DNA from: an uncultured Oscillibacter sp. | GTDB lineage: Bacteria; Bacillota; Clostridia; Oscillospirales; Oscillospiraceae | Direction of reading: 5' to 3' | Length of the DNA: 19,288 bases | NCBI GenBank assembly: GCA_934574045.1 | Contig: CAKTMK010000043.1 | Location: 1 to 19,288 of the forward strand | Shown here: piece by piece, positions 1-7,842 of the stretch | Numbering within the stretch: the stretch's first letter is position 1 | Layout of the letters: every line of letters starts with the position of its first letter | Program-made: the position numbers and the translations under genes | Notes under the pieces: generated by a model | The model's database searches: none | The model's input: only the letters and a program-made list of their open reading frames with translations | Told to the model about the DNA's origin: nothing

Positions 1-33
1 TCCCGTTTTGTCAACCCTTTTCGTCCCCTTTTT

Positions 34-1395
34 TCACTTTTGCTCATATTTTCTATCAATCACCCTTATATCGGGGGCGTCCTTGAGCAATTTTGCCATT
101 TTCAGCAGTCCGGCCCGCTCGTTGGGCGCTTCTCCGTCCACCACTGCCAGCAGCAGACGCTCCAGCGCCGCACCAAGCTCCGGGCCGTGAAAGTCCAGCG
201 CCAGCAGATCCCGGCCGTTCACCGCCAGATCCCGCAGGGAAAAGCAGGCGTTCTCCCTCAAAAGTTCCTCCAAAATCTCCTCGCCCCGGTCCAGCTCCGT
301 CTGCCGCCCGCGGTATTCCGGGGCCTGTCCCAGATTGTCCGCCCGCTTGACCGCCAGAAGCTGCCGGAGCCGCGTCTCGCCCAGCCGCATCAGTGCGCGG
401 CGCACGCCCTTTTCCGTCCGAGGGATATCCCGGTCGTGCCATTCCACCAGCGTGACCACCGCCTGACGAGAGGCGGCGTCGAACCGCAGGCGCTCCATGA
501 TCCCGTCCGCCATTCGGGCGCTGACGGCGGGATGACCGTAAAAATGGCCGCCCCGTTCGTCCTGCGTGAAGCAGCGGGGCTTCCCCGCGTCGTGCAGCAG
601 CACCGCCCAGCGCACCAGCCGGTCCGGCGGCGCGTTCTCCAGCGCGTGGAGCGTGTGCTCCCACACATCGTAACAGTGGTAGCGGCTGCGCTGGTCAAAG
701 CCCACCATGGGCAAAAGCTCCGGCAGCACCGTCCCCACCACCTCCGGGTATGCCCGCAGGACCTGCGCCGCCGCCGGACCGCACAGCAGTCCGTCCAGCT
801 CCGCGCGGACCCGCTCCGCCGCGATCCTATTCAAAAGGGACCGGCAGGACCGCAGGCCCCGGTCCGTCTCCGGCTCGGCGGAAAGGCCCAGCACCGCGCA
901 GAAGCGCAGGCCCCGCAGGATGCGCAGCGCATCCTCGGCCAGACGGTCCTCCGCCCGGCCCACACAGCGCAGGGTGCCCGCCCGCAGGTCGTCCCGCCCG
1001 CCGAAGGGGTCGCACAGAGTGCCCCGCACATCCGCCGCCATGGCGTTCACCGTGAAATCCCGGCGGCTCAGATCCTCCCGCAGGGAGCGGGTAAAGGTCA
1101 CGCTGTCGGGCCGCCGCCCGTCGCGGTACGTCCCGTCCGTCCGGAACGTCGTCACCTCTATGCTCTGTCCGCTGCTGCGAACCGTCACCGTCCCGTGGCG
1201 CAGGCCCGTGGGCCGCGCCTGCGCGCCGAACAGCTCCAGCACCTGCTCCGGCAGAGCGGAGGTGGCCGCGTCCCAGTCCTGCGGCGTCCGCCCCAGCAGG
1301 GAGTCCCGGACGCACCCGCCCACGCACCACGCCTCAAAGCCGTTGGACTCCAGCGTCTGCAGGACCTGCGCCGCATACTCCGGTATCTCGATCAA
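34..1395 (-). CDS. cca: CCA tRNA nucleotidyltransferase
   Basis: Adds or repairs the 3' CCA of tRNAs using CTP and ATP, in the cytoplasm. The 453-residue product has the class II nucleotidyltransferase head: a GGCVRD loop near residue 26, a DWD metal pair followed by AATSA, then RRDFTVNAMA and EDALRILRGLRF. A C-terminal HD domain follows, with WEHTLHAL and LLHDAGKP, as is common in clostridial CCA enzymes. The start is TTG at 1395, supported by GAGGAGG seven bases upstream (1403-1409); no ATG fits better. It is divergent from murC, and its -10 may overlap the murC -10. No terminator is visible in the 33 bases after the stop. The only tRNA in this window already encodes CCA, so the enzyme probably acts mainly in repair. 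A poly(A) polymerase of the same superfamily is the alternative, less likely in this phylum. Confidence 0.95.
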   Translation of the reverse strand: MIEIPEYAAQVLQTLESNGFEAWCVGGCVRDSLLGRTPQDWDAATSALPEQVLELFGAQARPTGLRHGTVTVRSSGQSIEVTTFRTDGTYRDGRRPDSVTFTRSLREDLSRRDFTVNAMAADVRGTLCDPFGGRDDLRAGTLRCVGRAEDRLAEDALRILRGLRFCAVLGLSAEPETDRGLRSCRSLLNRIAAERVRAELDGLLCGPAAAQVLRAYPEVVGTVLPELLPMVGFDQRSRYHCYDVWEHTLHALENAPPDRLVRWAVLLHDAGKPRCFTQDERGGHFYGHPAVSARMADGIMERLRFDAASRQAVVTLVEWHDRDIPRTEKGVRRALMRLGETRLRQLLAVKRADNLGQAPEYRGRQTELDRGEEILEELLRENACFSLRDLAVNGRDLLALDFHGPELGAALERLLLAVVDGEAPNERAGLLKMAKLLKDAPDIRVIDRKYEQK

Positions 1396-1402
1396 GCCGC
1401 GC

Positions 1403-1409
1403 CCTCCTC
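1403..1409 (-). promoter_or_regulatory. Ribosome binding site deciding TTG start of cca
   Basis: GAGGAGG on the minus strand, seven bases before TTG at 1395. It supports the non-ATG start. Confidence 0.7.
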
Positions 1410-1453
1410 TCCCCGCCCGCGCCGCCGTCTGTGCAATTTCGGCGCGGACCCGG

Positions 1454-1482
1454 TTGCTTTTTCATCTGTACCCTATTATAAT
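1454..1482 (+). promoter_or_regulatory. Sigma-A-type promoter for murC
   Basis: TTGCTT (1454-1459), a 17-base spacer and a perfect TATAAT (1477-1482). The expected start is near 1489, giving a leader of about 100 bases. The -10 sits in the palindrome ATTATAAT (1475-1482), which also gives TATAAT on the minus strand toward cca, though the minus -35 (GTATAG) is poor. TGAACC occurs at 1490 and again at 1504, close to the predicted start. Confidence 0.6.
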
Positions 1483-1513
1483 TAAGGTTTGAACCGTCTA
1501 TACTGAACCATTC

Positions 1514-1573
1514 CTCTGCCGGACCATCATACCGCAGGTGCGGGCGCTTTTGCAAGGCTCCGGCAGGGTTTTT
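1514..1573 (+). terminator. Terminator-like hairpin in murC leader (possible attenuator)
   Basis: CTGCCGGA (1516-1523) pairs with TCCGGCAG (1559-1566), and the stem extends by a G-U and a C-G pair. TTTTT (1569-1573) follows at once. A small CCGC/GCGG hairpin lies inside the loop. The U-tract abuts the AAGGAG ribosome site of murC (1574-1579). No + strand gene lies upstream to be terminated, so the hairpin sits in the murC leader. Confidence 0.5.
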
Positions 1574-1590
1574 AAGGAGTAATGATCGTT

Positions 1591-2970
1591 ATGATGCAGA
1601 ATCCTCAGCCCATTGAAGCGTATATGCTCCCCGGAAAGCGCGTCCATCTGGTGGGGATCGGCGGCGTGTCCATGTGTCCGCTGGCCGAGGTCCTGCGCGG
1701 GATGGGCCTAAGCGTCAGCGGCTCGGACATCCGCGAGAGCGATGCGGTCCAGCGTCTGCGGTCGCTGGGCGTCCATGTGGACATTGGGCACAGCGCGGAA
1801 AATCTGGGTAACTGCGACTTCGTGATCCGCACCGCCGCCGTCCACGACAACAACCCCGAGATCTCCGGCGCGGTGACCCGGGGCATCCCCGTTTATGAGC
1901 GGGCACAGGCACTTGGCGCCATTATGCGCCGCTATCCCAACGCGCTGTGCATCTCCGGCACCCACGGAAAGACCACCACCACCTCCATGTGCACCCACAT
2001 TTTCATGGCCGCGGAAACGGACCCGACGGTGATGATCGGCGGGACGCTGCCCCTGCTCCACTCGGCCTATCGGGTGGGAAAAGGCGACACCATTATTCTG
2101 GAGTCCTGCGAATACTGCAACTCGTTCCTCTCCTTCTTCCCCACCGTGGCGGTCATTCTGAACGTGGAGAGCGACCATCTGGACTTTTTCAAGGATCTGG
2201 CGGACATTGAGCGGTCCTTCCGCCGGTTCGCCCAGCTTGTTCCGGAAAACGGCCATATCATCGCCAACGCGGACAACGACGGCGCCATGGCTGCGCTGAA
2301 GGATCTGGGCCGCCCGGTGTTCACGTTCGGGCTGGAGCGCACCGCCCACTGCACGGCTCAGGCGCTGGAGGAGACGGCCGACGGCCTGCGCTTCGACGTG
2401 ACGGTGTACGGCAAGCCGTACGCCCACGTGACGCTCCCCCTTCACGGGCGGCACAATGTGCTCAACGCGCTGGCCGCCGCCTCATCGGCATATATTCTGG
2501 GTCTGCCCGGCTCCGCCGTGGAGCGCGGCCTTGCCGGGTTCACCGGCGCGGGGCGGCGGTTTGAGCGCAAGGGCGTTTTCAACGGCGCGGATGTCTACGA
2601 CGATTACGCCCACCATCCCGACGAGCTGCACGCGCTTCTGACCATGGCCAAAGCCCTGCCCTACCGCCGGGTGGTGCTGGCCTTCCAGCCCCATACCTAT
2701 TCCCGCACCGCCAAACTGTTTGACCGCTTCGTGGAGGAGCTGAAGCTGGCGGACGTGACGGTGCTGGCGGAGATCTACGCCGCCCGGGAGACCAACACCT
2801 CCGGCATCAGCTCCAACGACCTGTGCCGTCAGATCCCCGGCTCGGTCTACTGCTCCACGCTGGAGCAGGTGACGGAGCGGCTCCGCGCCATCGCCCAGCC
2901 CGGCGACCTGATCCTCACCGTGGGCGCGGGCGACATCTACCGCGCGGGCGAGGCGCTCCTGCGCGGCTGA
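1591..2970 (+). CDS. murC: UDP-N-acetylmuramate--L-alanine ligase
   Basis: Cytoplasmic peptidoglycan enzyme that joins L-alanine to UDP-MurNAc using ATP. Visible motifs run in family order: an N-terminal Rossmann GIGGVSM near residue 20, the ATP loop SGTHGKTTTTS, LNVESDHLDFF in the central domain, then YDDYAHHPDE and AFQPHTYSRT in the C-terminal Mur ligase domain. An in-frame ATG at 1582 lies only two bases after AAGGAG (1574-1579), too close to use. ATG at 1591 (11 bases) or 1594 is more likely, giving about 459 residues, the usual MurC size. It leads a + unit with the deacylase gene 72 bases downstream. A promoter and a terminator-like leader hairpin precede it. Confidence 0.95.
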   Translation: MMQNPQPIEAYMLPGKRVHLVGIGGVSMCPLAEVLRGMGLSVSGSDIRESDAVQRLRSLGVHVDIGHSAENLGNCDFVIRTAAVHDNNPEISGAVTRGIPVYERAQALGAIMRRYPNALCISGTHGKTTTTSMCTHIFMAAETDPTVMIGGTLPLLHSAYRVGKGDTIILESCEYCNSFLSFFPTVAVILNVESDHLDFFKDLADIERSFRRFAQLVPENGHIIANADNDGAMAALKDLGRPVFTFGLERTAHCTAQALEETADGLRFDVTVYGKPYAHVTLPLHGRHNVLNALAAASSAYILGLPGSAVERGLAGFTGAGRRFERKGVFNGADVYDDYAHHPDELHALLTMAKALPYRRVVLAFQPHTYSRTAKLFDRFVEELKLADVTVLAEIYAARETNTSGISSNDLCRQIPGSVYCSTLEQVTERLRAIAQPGDLILTVGAGDIYRAGEALLRG

Positions 2971-2991
2971 AGCTTCCCAAAGAACAGCGCA

Positions 2992-3016
2992 CGGCTCCCC
3001 GCAGCGCGGGGAGCCG
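2992..3016 (+). other. Intercistronic GC-rich stem-loop
   Basis: A perfect 11-bp stem (2992-3002 with 3006-3016) around a 3-base AGC loop, between murC and the deacylase gene. No U-tract follows on either strand, so it is not a standard terminator. It may stabilise or process the mRNA. Confidence 0.5.
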
Positions 3017-3042
3017 CGTGAGAGAGAAAGGAACGATCCGGT

Positions 3043-3582
3043 ATGACCATTTCCCCCCTGACGCACAATACCCGGCCCGAGGGCGAGCTTCCGCCGCAGG
3101 AGGCCGCGGCGTTCGACCTTCTGGAAAAGCTGGGGATCGAATACGACCGCGTCTCCAGCGACCCCGCCGACACCATGGAAAAGTGCGCCGAGGTCAGCAA
3201 GGCTCTGGGCGTGCCCATCTGCAAGAACCTCTTTTTGTGCAACCGGCAGAAAACCCAGTTCTACCTGCTGGCCATGGGGCCGGACAAGCCCTTCCGCACC
3301 AAGGATCTCAGCGCGCAAATCGGCTCGTCCCGGCTGTCCTTCGCGCCGGAGGAGTCCCTCTGGGAGCTGCTGCACTGCACCCCCGGCTCCGCCACCGTTC
3401 TGGGGCTGATGAACGACACGCAGCACGCCGTCCGCCTGCTGATGGAGCGGGAGGTCTATGAGGCCGAGTATCTGAGCTGCCACCCGTGCCTGTGCACCAG
3501 CAGCCTGAAGCTGCGCACCCGGGACGTGCTGGAAAAGCTGCTCCCCTGCACCGGCCACGACGTAAGCGTGGTGGACCTGTAA
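3043..3582 (+). CDS. YbaK/ProX-family aminoacyl-tRNA deacylase
   Basis: A 179-residue protein made of one YbaK/prolyl-tRNA editing domain. Family features include DTMEKCAEVSKALG, then CKNLFLCN with the lysine expected in the active site, FYLLAMGPDKPFRTKDL, a GSATVLGLMND segment, and a C-terminal CLCTSSLKLRTRDVLEKLL...GHDVSVVDL block. Such enzymes act in trans in the cytoplasm to hydrolyse mischarged tRNAs, for example Ala- or Cys-tRNA(Pro). Which tRNA this one edits cannot be told from motifs alone. AAAGGA stands about ten bases before the ATG. It follows murC on the same strand and converges with the phosphopantetheinyl transferase gene. Its TAA merges into the A-run of the shared hairpin. 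Confidence 0.88.
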   Translation: MTISPLTHNTRPEGELPPQEAAAFDLLEKLGIEYDRVSSDPADTMEKCAEVSKALGVPICKNLFLCNRQKTQFYLLAMGPDKPFRTKDLSAQIGSSRLSFAPEESLWELLHCTPGSATVLGLMNDTQHAVRLLMEREVYEAEYLSCHPCLCTSSLKLRTRDVLEKLLPCTGHDVSVVDL

Positions 3583-3613
3583 AAAAACTGAGCCTGCCGA
3601 ACGGCAGGCTCAG
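3581..3613 (-). terminator. Rho-independent terminator of the Sfp-type gene
   Basis: A 12-bp perfect stem (3588-3599 with 3602-3613), followed on the minus strand by seven T residues (3581-3587). The TGA stop of the minus-strand gene (3610-3612) is part of the stem. On the + strand no U-tract follows, so it serves the murC unit poorly. Confidence 0.85.
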
Positions 3614-4209
3614 ACCATCTGTCCCAGGGAAAAGCGCCGGACCCGGCCCAGCCCCTCCTCGCTGCGGGTGGCCGCGCCGGCCACGTAGCCGGGGAACGTA
3701 TCCACATAATAAAAATACTCGCCGGGCTGGAGGGGCGTCTCGCCCTCCCGCATGATGCTCACGCCCGCGCCGCTGCGCTTGAAGCGGGCCTCCCGGCGCA
3801 CCCAGCTCTGGAAAAACGCCTCCTCCGTGGCGGCATCCGCCAGCCGCTTCATCGTCCGGGGGGACACGGGCCGCACCCGTTCGATGTCCACGCCCAGCGG
3901 CTCCTCGGAAAGGCCCACCAGCACCGCGCCGCCGGTGTGGCTCAGGCTGAAATGCACGTCCGGCGCGTCCGGAAAGTCCGGCTTTCCCTGCGCGCTCAGC
4001 GCGATGGGCGGAAGCTCGCGCCACCGGCGCGTCTCCCACAGGGCGCGGCGCAGAATGGCATAGGCGCACAGCGGCTCCCGCCACTTTTCCCGGTCCCGGA
4101 CGCGCAGCAGCCGCTCCCGCCGCTCCCGCGGCAGAAGCTCCAGCATCGCCTCCGTTTCCCGCTCGGTCAGCCGGCGGTCCAGCAGCGCCGCCCAAAGCTC
4201 CACAGCCAT
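3610..4209 (-). CDS. 4'-phosphopantetheinyl transferase, Sfp-type
   Basis: Transfers the phosphopantetheine arm of CoA to a serine on carrier proteins. The product from ATG 4209 is 199 residues. It shows FSLSHTGG (substrate/CoA region), GVDIER (magnesium motif) and WVRREARFK, which corresponds to the family WxxKExxxK with K replaced by R. The frame stays open upstream to 4482, but GGGGAGG nine bases before 4209 and the family length favour the short form. A TTTACA-17-TAAAAT promoter precedes it. It stands alone, divergent from dnaG, with no carrier-protein or peptide-synthetase gene in the window. The target could be the fatty-acid carrier protein or a secondary-metabolism protein encoded elsewhere. 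Confidence 0.88.
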   Translation of the reverse strand: MAVELWAALLDRRLTERETEAMLELLPRERRERLLRVRDREKWREPLCAYAILRRALWETRRWRELPPIALSAQGKPDFPDAPDVHFSLSHTGGAVLVGLSEEPLGVDIERVRPVSPRTMKRLADAATEEAFFQSWVRREARFKRSGAGVSIMREGETPLQPGEYFYYVDTFPGYVAGAATRSEEGLGRVRRFSLGQMV

Positions 4210-4218
4210 GCCATTGCA

Positions 4219-4225
4219 CCTCCCC
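4219..4225 (-). promoter_or_regulatory. Ribosome binding site choosing the short start of the Sfp-type gene
   Basis: GGGGAGG on the minus strand, nine bases before ATG 4209. It argues against the in-frame upstream starts. Confidence 0.65.
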
Positions 4226-4261
4226 GCGCGCCCGCGCTCGTTTTTTGTCGTCAACGGTTCT

Positions 4262-4290
4262 ATTTTAGCTCGAAAACGCGGGAGTGTAAA
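4262..4290 (-). promoter_or_regulatory. Sigma-A-type promoter for the Sfp-type gene
   Basis: Minus-strand TTTACA (4285-4290), a 17-base spacer and TAAAAT (4262-4267). The predicted start is near 4255, about 45 bases before the ATG. Confidence 0.6.
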
Positions 4291-4352
4291 GGAAAAGCAA
4301 AAAAGTTTTTTGGGAAGTCGGCAAAAAAAGAGGAAATCCGGACCGGACGGGG

Positions 4353-4364
4353 TATAAATATAAG
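4353..4364 (+). promoter_or_regulatory. Possible -10 region for dnaG-rpoD
   Basis: TATAAATATAAG on the + strand upstream of dnaG. No convincing -35 lies 16-18 bases before it, so this is a weak call. Confidence 0.3.
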
Positions 4365-4401
4365 GATCGCGCGCAGGGGCCGGTATGCTCCGGCGCGATC
4401 C
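4364..4401 (+). other. Hairpin in the dnaG leader
   Basis: GGATCGCGC (4364-4372) pairs perfectly with GCGCGATCC (4393-4401), a 9-bp stem. It lies just after the TATAAA-like stretch and 16 bases before the dnaG ribosome site. No U-tract follows. It may be at the very 5' end of the mRNA. Confidence 0.45.
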
Positions 4402-4417
4402 CGGCAAAACTGACCGG

Positions 4418-4424
4418 AAGGAGG
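4418..4424 (+). promoter_or_regulatory. Ribosome binding site deciding TTG start of dnaG
   Basis: AAGGAGG with an 8-base spacer to TTG 4433. The in-frame ATG at 4385 has no such site. Confidence 0.75.
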
Positions 4425-4432
4425 ACGTTTTC

Positions 4433-6238
4433 TTGCCGTTTCCGCAGAGCTTTCTGGACGAGCTGACCGCCCGCTGCGACATCGTGGACGTGGTGGGAAG
4501 CTACGTTCATCTGACCAAAAAGGGCGCGAACCTGTTCGGCCTGTGCCCGTTCCACAGCGAAAAGACCGGCTCCTTCTCCGTCTCGCCAGACAAGCAGATC
4601 TACTACTGCTTCGGCTGCAAACGGGGCGGCGGCGTGGTGAACTTCATCATGGAGGAGGAGAACCTCTCCTTTCCGGACGCGGTGCGCTTTCTTGCAAAAC
4701 GGGTCAATCTGGAGGTGCCGGAGGAGGACGGCGACCGCGAGGCGGGCCGCCGCCGCCAGCGGCTGCTGGATCTGAACCGGGAGGCCGCCCGTTTTTACTA
4801 CCGGATGCTCCAGCAGCCGGAGGGCCGCGCGGTGCAGGATTATCTGGACCGCCGCCAGATCCGCAAGGCCACGGCCGTCAACTTCGGGCTGGGCGCGTCG
4901 CTGGACCGGTGGGACGCGCTCATCACCGCCATGACCCGCAAGGGCTATACCAAGGCGGAACTGCTCAGTGCGGGGCTTGCCGTTCAGAGCAAAAACGGTG
5001 GGATCTACGATAAGTTCCGCAGCCGGCTCATGTTCCCCGTCATCGACGTGCGGGGCGACGTGGTCGCCTTCGGCGGGCGGGTGCTGGACAAGTCGGAGCC
5101 GAAATACATGAACTCCTCCGAAACGCCGGTATACAGCAAGCGGCGGGAGCTGTACGCGCTGAATCTCGCCAAAAAGTCCAAGCGGCCCAACATCATCCTC
5201 TGCGAGGGGAACATCGATGTGGTCACGCTCCATCAGGCGGGCTTTGACAACGCCGTGGCCTCCATGGGCACGGCGCTGACGCAGGAGCAGACCCGGCTTC
5301 TGAGCCGGTACACCAAGGAGCTGGTCCTGTGCTACGACAACGACAACGCCGGAAAGGTCGCCACCGAGCGGGCGCTCCAGATCCTGAACAACTCGGAGTT
5401 TTCCGTCCGGGTGCTCCAGCTCCCCAACCGGAGGATGGAGGACGGCACCATGGGCAAGCAGGACGCGGACGATTTCATCAAGAATTTCGGCTCCGGCGCG
5501 TTCGAGCGGCTGCTCTCCGGCAGTGAAAACGGCGTGGAATTCCGCCTTGCCCAGACGGCGGGAAAATACGACCTGACGGACGACCGTCAGCGCCTTGCCT
5601 ACGCCGAGGAGGTCAGCGCCCTGCTGGCGGGGCTGGAAAGCCCCGTGGAGCGCGACATTTACACCGTCCGCGCGGCGGAGGCGGCCAAGCTCACGCCGGA
5701 GGCCATGAAGCTGGAGGTCCAGCGGGCGTTCAAGCGCCGTCTGGGCCGGGAGAAGCGGACGCAGGAGCGGCGGGACCTGAACCCCGCGGCGGAGCTTCAG
5801 CCCCGGGAGCGGGCCATGCACTATACCAACGTCCGCTCCGCCATGGCGGAGGAGGGCGTGATCCGCCTTCTGCTGCTGGACGACAGCCTGTTTCCCCCCG
5901 CCCCGCCTTTGCGGGAGGAGGACTTTTCCTCGCCCCTGCTGGGCCGGGTCTTTTCCCGTCTGTGGGAGCAGCGGGCGCAGGGCGGCGTCCCCCGGCTCAC
6001 GGCGCTGGCCGCCGTGCTGACCGGTCAGGAGATGAGCCACATCACCAGCGTCTGCCAGAAACCGGAGTCGGCCGCCAACCGGCCGCAGGCGCTGGCGGAT
6101 TACATAGCGGTCATTCGGCGGGAGGCGGAAAAACGCGCCGGAGCAGGCGCGGACCCGCTGGCCGCGGTCACGGAAAAGATCAGAGAACAGAAGCTGAACA
6201 AACAGAAACACAACGACGGAGGAACACAACATGGCTAA
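4433..6238 (+). CDS. dnaG: DNA primase
   Basis: Makes RNA primers for replication at the fork with the replicative helicase. From TTG 4433 the product is 601 residues, the usual DnaG size. The N-terminal zinc-binding domain shows CPFH (C38, H41) and CFGC (C59, C62). The catalytic TOPRIM core has LCEGNIDVV with the acidic metal ligand and CYDNDNAGKVA. The C-terminal third is divergent, as expected for the helicase-interaction domain. The start is set by AAGGAGG at 4418-4424; the upstream ATG at 4385 would add 16 uncharacteristic residues. The TAA (6236-6238) overlaps the start of rpoD by eight bases, so the two are translationally linked. This is the macromolecular synthesis operon without rpsU. 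Confidence 0.96.
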   Translation: MPFPQSFLDELTARCDIVDVVGSYVHLTKKGANLFGLCPFHSEKTGSFSVSPDKQIYYCFGCKRGGGVVNFIMEEENLSFPDAVRFLAKRVNLEVPEEDGDREAGRRRQRLLDLNREAARFYYRMLQQPEGRAVQDYLDRRQIRKATAVNFGLGASLDRWDALITAMTRKGYTKAELLSAGLAVQSKNGGIYDKFRSRLMFPVIDVRGDVVAFGGRVLDKSEPKYMNSSETPVYSKRRELYALNLAKKSKRPNIILCEGNIDVVTLHQAGFDNAVASMGTALTQEQTRLLSRYTKELVLCYDNDNAGKVATERALQILNNSEFSVRVLQLPNRRMEDGTMGKQDADDFIKNFGSGAFERLLSGSENGVEFRLAQTAGKYDLTDDRQRLAYAEEVSALLAGLESPVERDIYTVRAAEAAKLTPEAMKLEVQRAFKRRLGREKRTQERRDLNPAAELQPRERAMHYTNVRSAMAEEGVIRLLLLDDSLFPPAPPLREEDFSSPLLGRVFSRLWEQRAQGGVPRLTALAAVLTGQEMSHITSVCQKPESAANRPQALADYIAVIRREAEKRAGAGADPLAAVTEKIREQKLNKQKHNDGGTQHG

Positions 6239-7700
6239 GAAAAAAGAACTCACCCATGAGGAGCTGCTGGAGCAGCAGGCCAACGCGCTGCTGGCCGCGC
6301 AGGAGGCGGCCGGTCAGGCCCACGGGAAGAAAAGCGCAAAGGCCGCCGACGCGCCCGCGCCCGTCATGACTGACGAAGAGGCCAAAAAGGCCGGCATCCT
6401 CCGTCTGGACGACAAGCAAGTGGCCGCGCTGCCTGCCGCGTCGTGGCTGGCGGGGAACGAAAAGCTGCGTGAGCTTTTGTACCGCGCCCAGAAAAAGGGC
6501 AAGCTGGACTCCGGTGAGCTGGCGGAATCTCTGGACAACCTGAATCTGGAGGGCGACCAGATGGATCAGCTCTATGATTCTCTGGAAGCGCTGAACATCG
6601 ACATCAGCACCGACGAGGACATCCTCCCCGAGCTGCCGGAGGACGGTCCCGCGGAATCCGAGATCGCCGACGTGGAGGAAGAGGAGCTGGTGGACCCCAA
6701 CTCTCTGGTCGGGAACTTTGCCATCGACGATCCCGTCCGGATGTACCTCAAGGAGATCGGCAAGGTCTCCCTCCTCTCCCCCGACGAGGAGATCGGTCTG
6801 GCCCAGCGCATGGGCGCGGGGGCCGAGGCGTCCCAGAAGCTCAAGGAGCTGGAGCGCCAGCGGGAGGCCGGCGAGGAGGTCACCGTCTCCGCCGAGGAGG
6901 AGGCCGCGCTGAAAAAGACCGTCCGCAGCGGCGAGACCGCCAAGCAGAAGCTGGCCGAGGCCAACCTGCGTCTGGTCGTCTCCATCGCCAAGCGGTACGT
7001 GGGCCGCGGGATGCTGTTCCTGGACCTGATTCAGGAGGGCAATCTGGGCCTGATTAAGGCCGTGGAAAAGTTCGACTACACCAAGGGCTATAAGTTCTCC
7101 ACCTACGCCACGTGGTGGATCCGGCAGGCCATCACCCGCGCCATCGCCGATCAGGCCCGGACCATCCGCATCCCCGTCCACATGGTGGAGACCATCAACA
7201 AGGTCATCCGCGTCTCCCGCCAGCTCCTGCAGGAGCTGGGCCACGACCCCAGCCCGCTGGAGATCGCCGTGGAGATGAACGGCGGCCCCGCCGCGTGGGA
7301 CAAGGTGCGGGAGGACGAGAAGAAGCGTTCCATCGACCGCATCCGTGAGATCCTGAAGATCGCGCAGGAGCCGGTCTCGCTGGAGACCCCCATCGGTGAG
7401 GAGGAAGACAGCCATCTGGGCGACTTCATCCCCGACGAGGGCGCGTCTGAGCCGTCGGAGGCCGCGTCCTACAAGCTGCTGCGCGAGCAGCTCATGGACG
7501 TGCTCTCCACCCTGACTCCCCGGGAGGAGCAGGTGCTCAAGCTGCGCTTCGGCATCGAGGACGGCCGCGCCCGGACGCTGGAAGAGGTCGGCAAGGAGTT
7601 CAACGTCACCCGTGAGCGCATCCGCCAGATTGAGGCCAAGGCCCTGCGCAAGCTGCGCCACCCCAGCCGCAGCAAAAAGCTCAAGGACTTTTTGAACTGA
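6231..7700 (+). CDS. rpoD: Primary RNA polymerase sigma factor RpoD (sigma-A)
   Basis: The housekeeping sigma factor, directing RNA polymerase to -10/-35 promoters. The 489 residues hold a region 1.1-like stretch (about 75-125), an acidic linker, region 1.2 (DDPVRMYLKEIGKVSLL, from 167), region 2 (about 243-315, with GLIKAVEKFDY and FSTYATWWIRQAI), region 3 (about 318-400) and region 4 (about 428-478, ending NVTRERIRQIEAKALRKL). Region 3 carries about 15 extra residues between EIAVEM and REILKIAQEP compared with the Bacillus and E. coli proteins I know. GGAGG stands eight bases before ATG 6231, inside dnaG. It is the last gene of the unit and is followed by a terminator at 7787-7842. Confidence 0.96.
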   Translation: MAKKKELTHEELLEQQANALLAAQEAAGQAHGKKSAKAADAPAPVMTDEEAKKAGILRLDDKQVAALPAASWLAGNEKLRELLYRAQKKGKLDSGELAESLDNLNLEGDQMDQLYDSLEALNIDISTDEDILPELPEDGPAESEIADVEEEELVDPNSLVGNFAIDDPVRMYLKEIGKVSLLSPDEEIGLAQRMGAGAEASQKLKELERQREAGEEVTVSAEEEAALKKTVRSGETAKQKLAEANLRLVVSIAKRYVGRGMLFLDLIQEGNLGLIKAVEKFDYTKGYKFSTYATWWIRQAITRAIADQARTIRIPVHMVETINKVIRVSRQLLQELGHDPSPLEIAVEMNGGPAAWDKVREDEKKRSIDRIREILKIAQEPVSLETPIGEEEDSHLGDFIPDEGASEPSEAASYKLLREQLMDVLSTLTPREEQVLKLRFGIEDGRARTLEEVGKEFNVTRERIRQIEAKALRKLRHPSRSKKLKDFLN

Positions 7701-7748
7701 ATCTCCGCTTTTTCACGGCAGTTTTTGCTCCGCAGCGGATATTGGACG

Positions 7749-7774
7749 CTTTTGGCTCTTTCTGAGCCAAAGCA
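7749..7774 (+). other. Stem-loop after rpoD without U-tract
   Basis: A 10-bp stem with one bulged T: GCTTTTGGCTC pairs with GAGCCAAAGC around a TTTCT loop. No U-tract follows on either strand. It lies between the rpoD stop and the terminator. Confidence 0.45.
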
Positions 7775-7786
7775 GATGAAAAAGGA

Positions 7787-7842
7787 GAGCATGGCCCGCT
7801 GCGCGCTTCACGCGGTCGGCCGTGCTCTTTTCCTTTGTTTTT
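7787..7842 (+). terminator. Terminator of dnaG-rpoD
   Basis: GAGCATGGCC (7787-7796) pairs with GGCCGTGCTC (7818-7827), with one G-U pair. A T-rich run to 7842 (TTTTCCTTTGTTTTT) follows. On the minus strand the same stem is followed by TCCTTTTTC, so it may also stop transcription from the pgm side. Confidence 0.75.

Noticed and set aside
40..1485. Long open frame antisense to cca, with similar ones antisense to murC, dnaG, rpoD, pgm and murA
   Set aside because: High GC at third codon positions keeps the opposite strand open. Their translations are rich in Arg, Pro, His and Ala with no family motif, while the other strand encodes well-known proteins.
2992..3016. Terminator between murC and the deacylase gene
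   Set aside because: The stem is strong, but the + strand continues with GAGAGAAAGG and the minus side lacks a U-tract.
4210..4482. N-terminal extension of the Sfp-type transferase
   Set aside because: The added residues are basic and low-complexity, cross the gene's own promoter, and would make the protein far longer than the family. A good ribosome site marks 4209.
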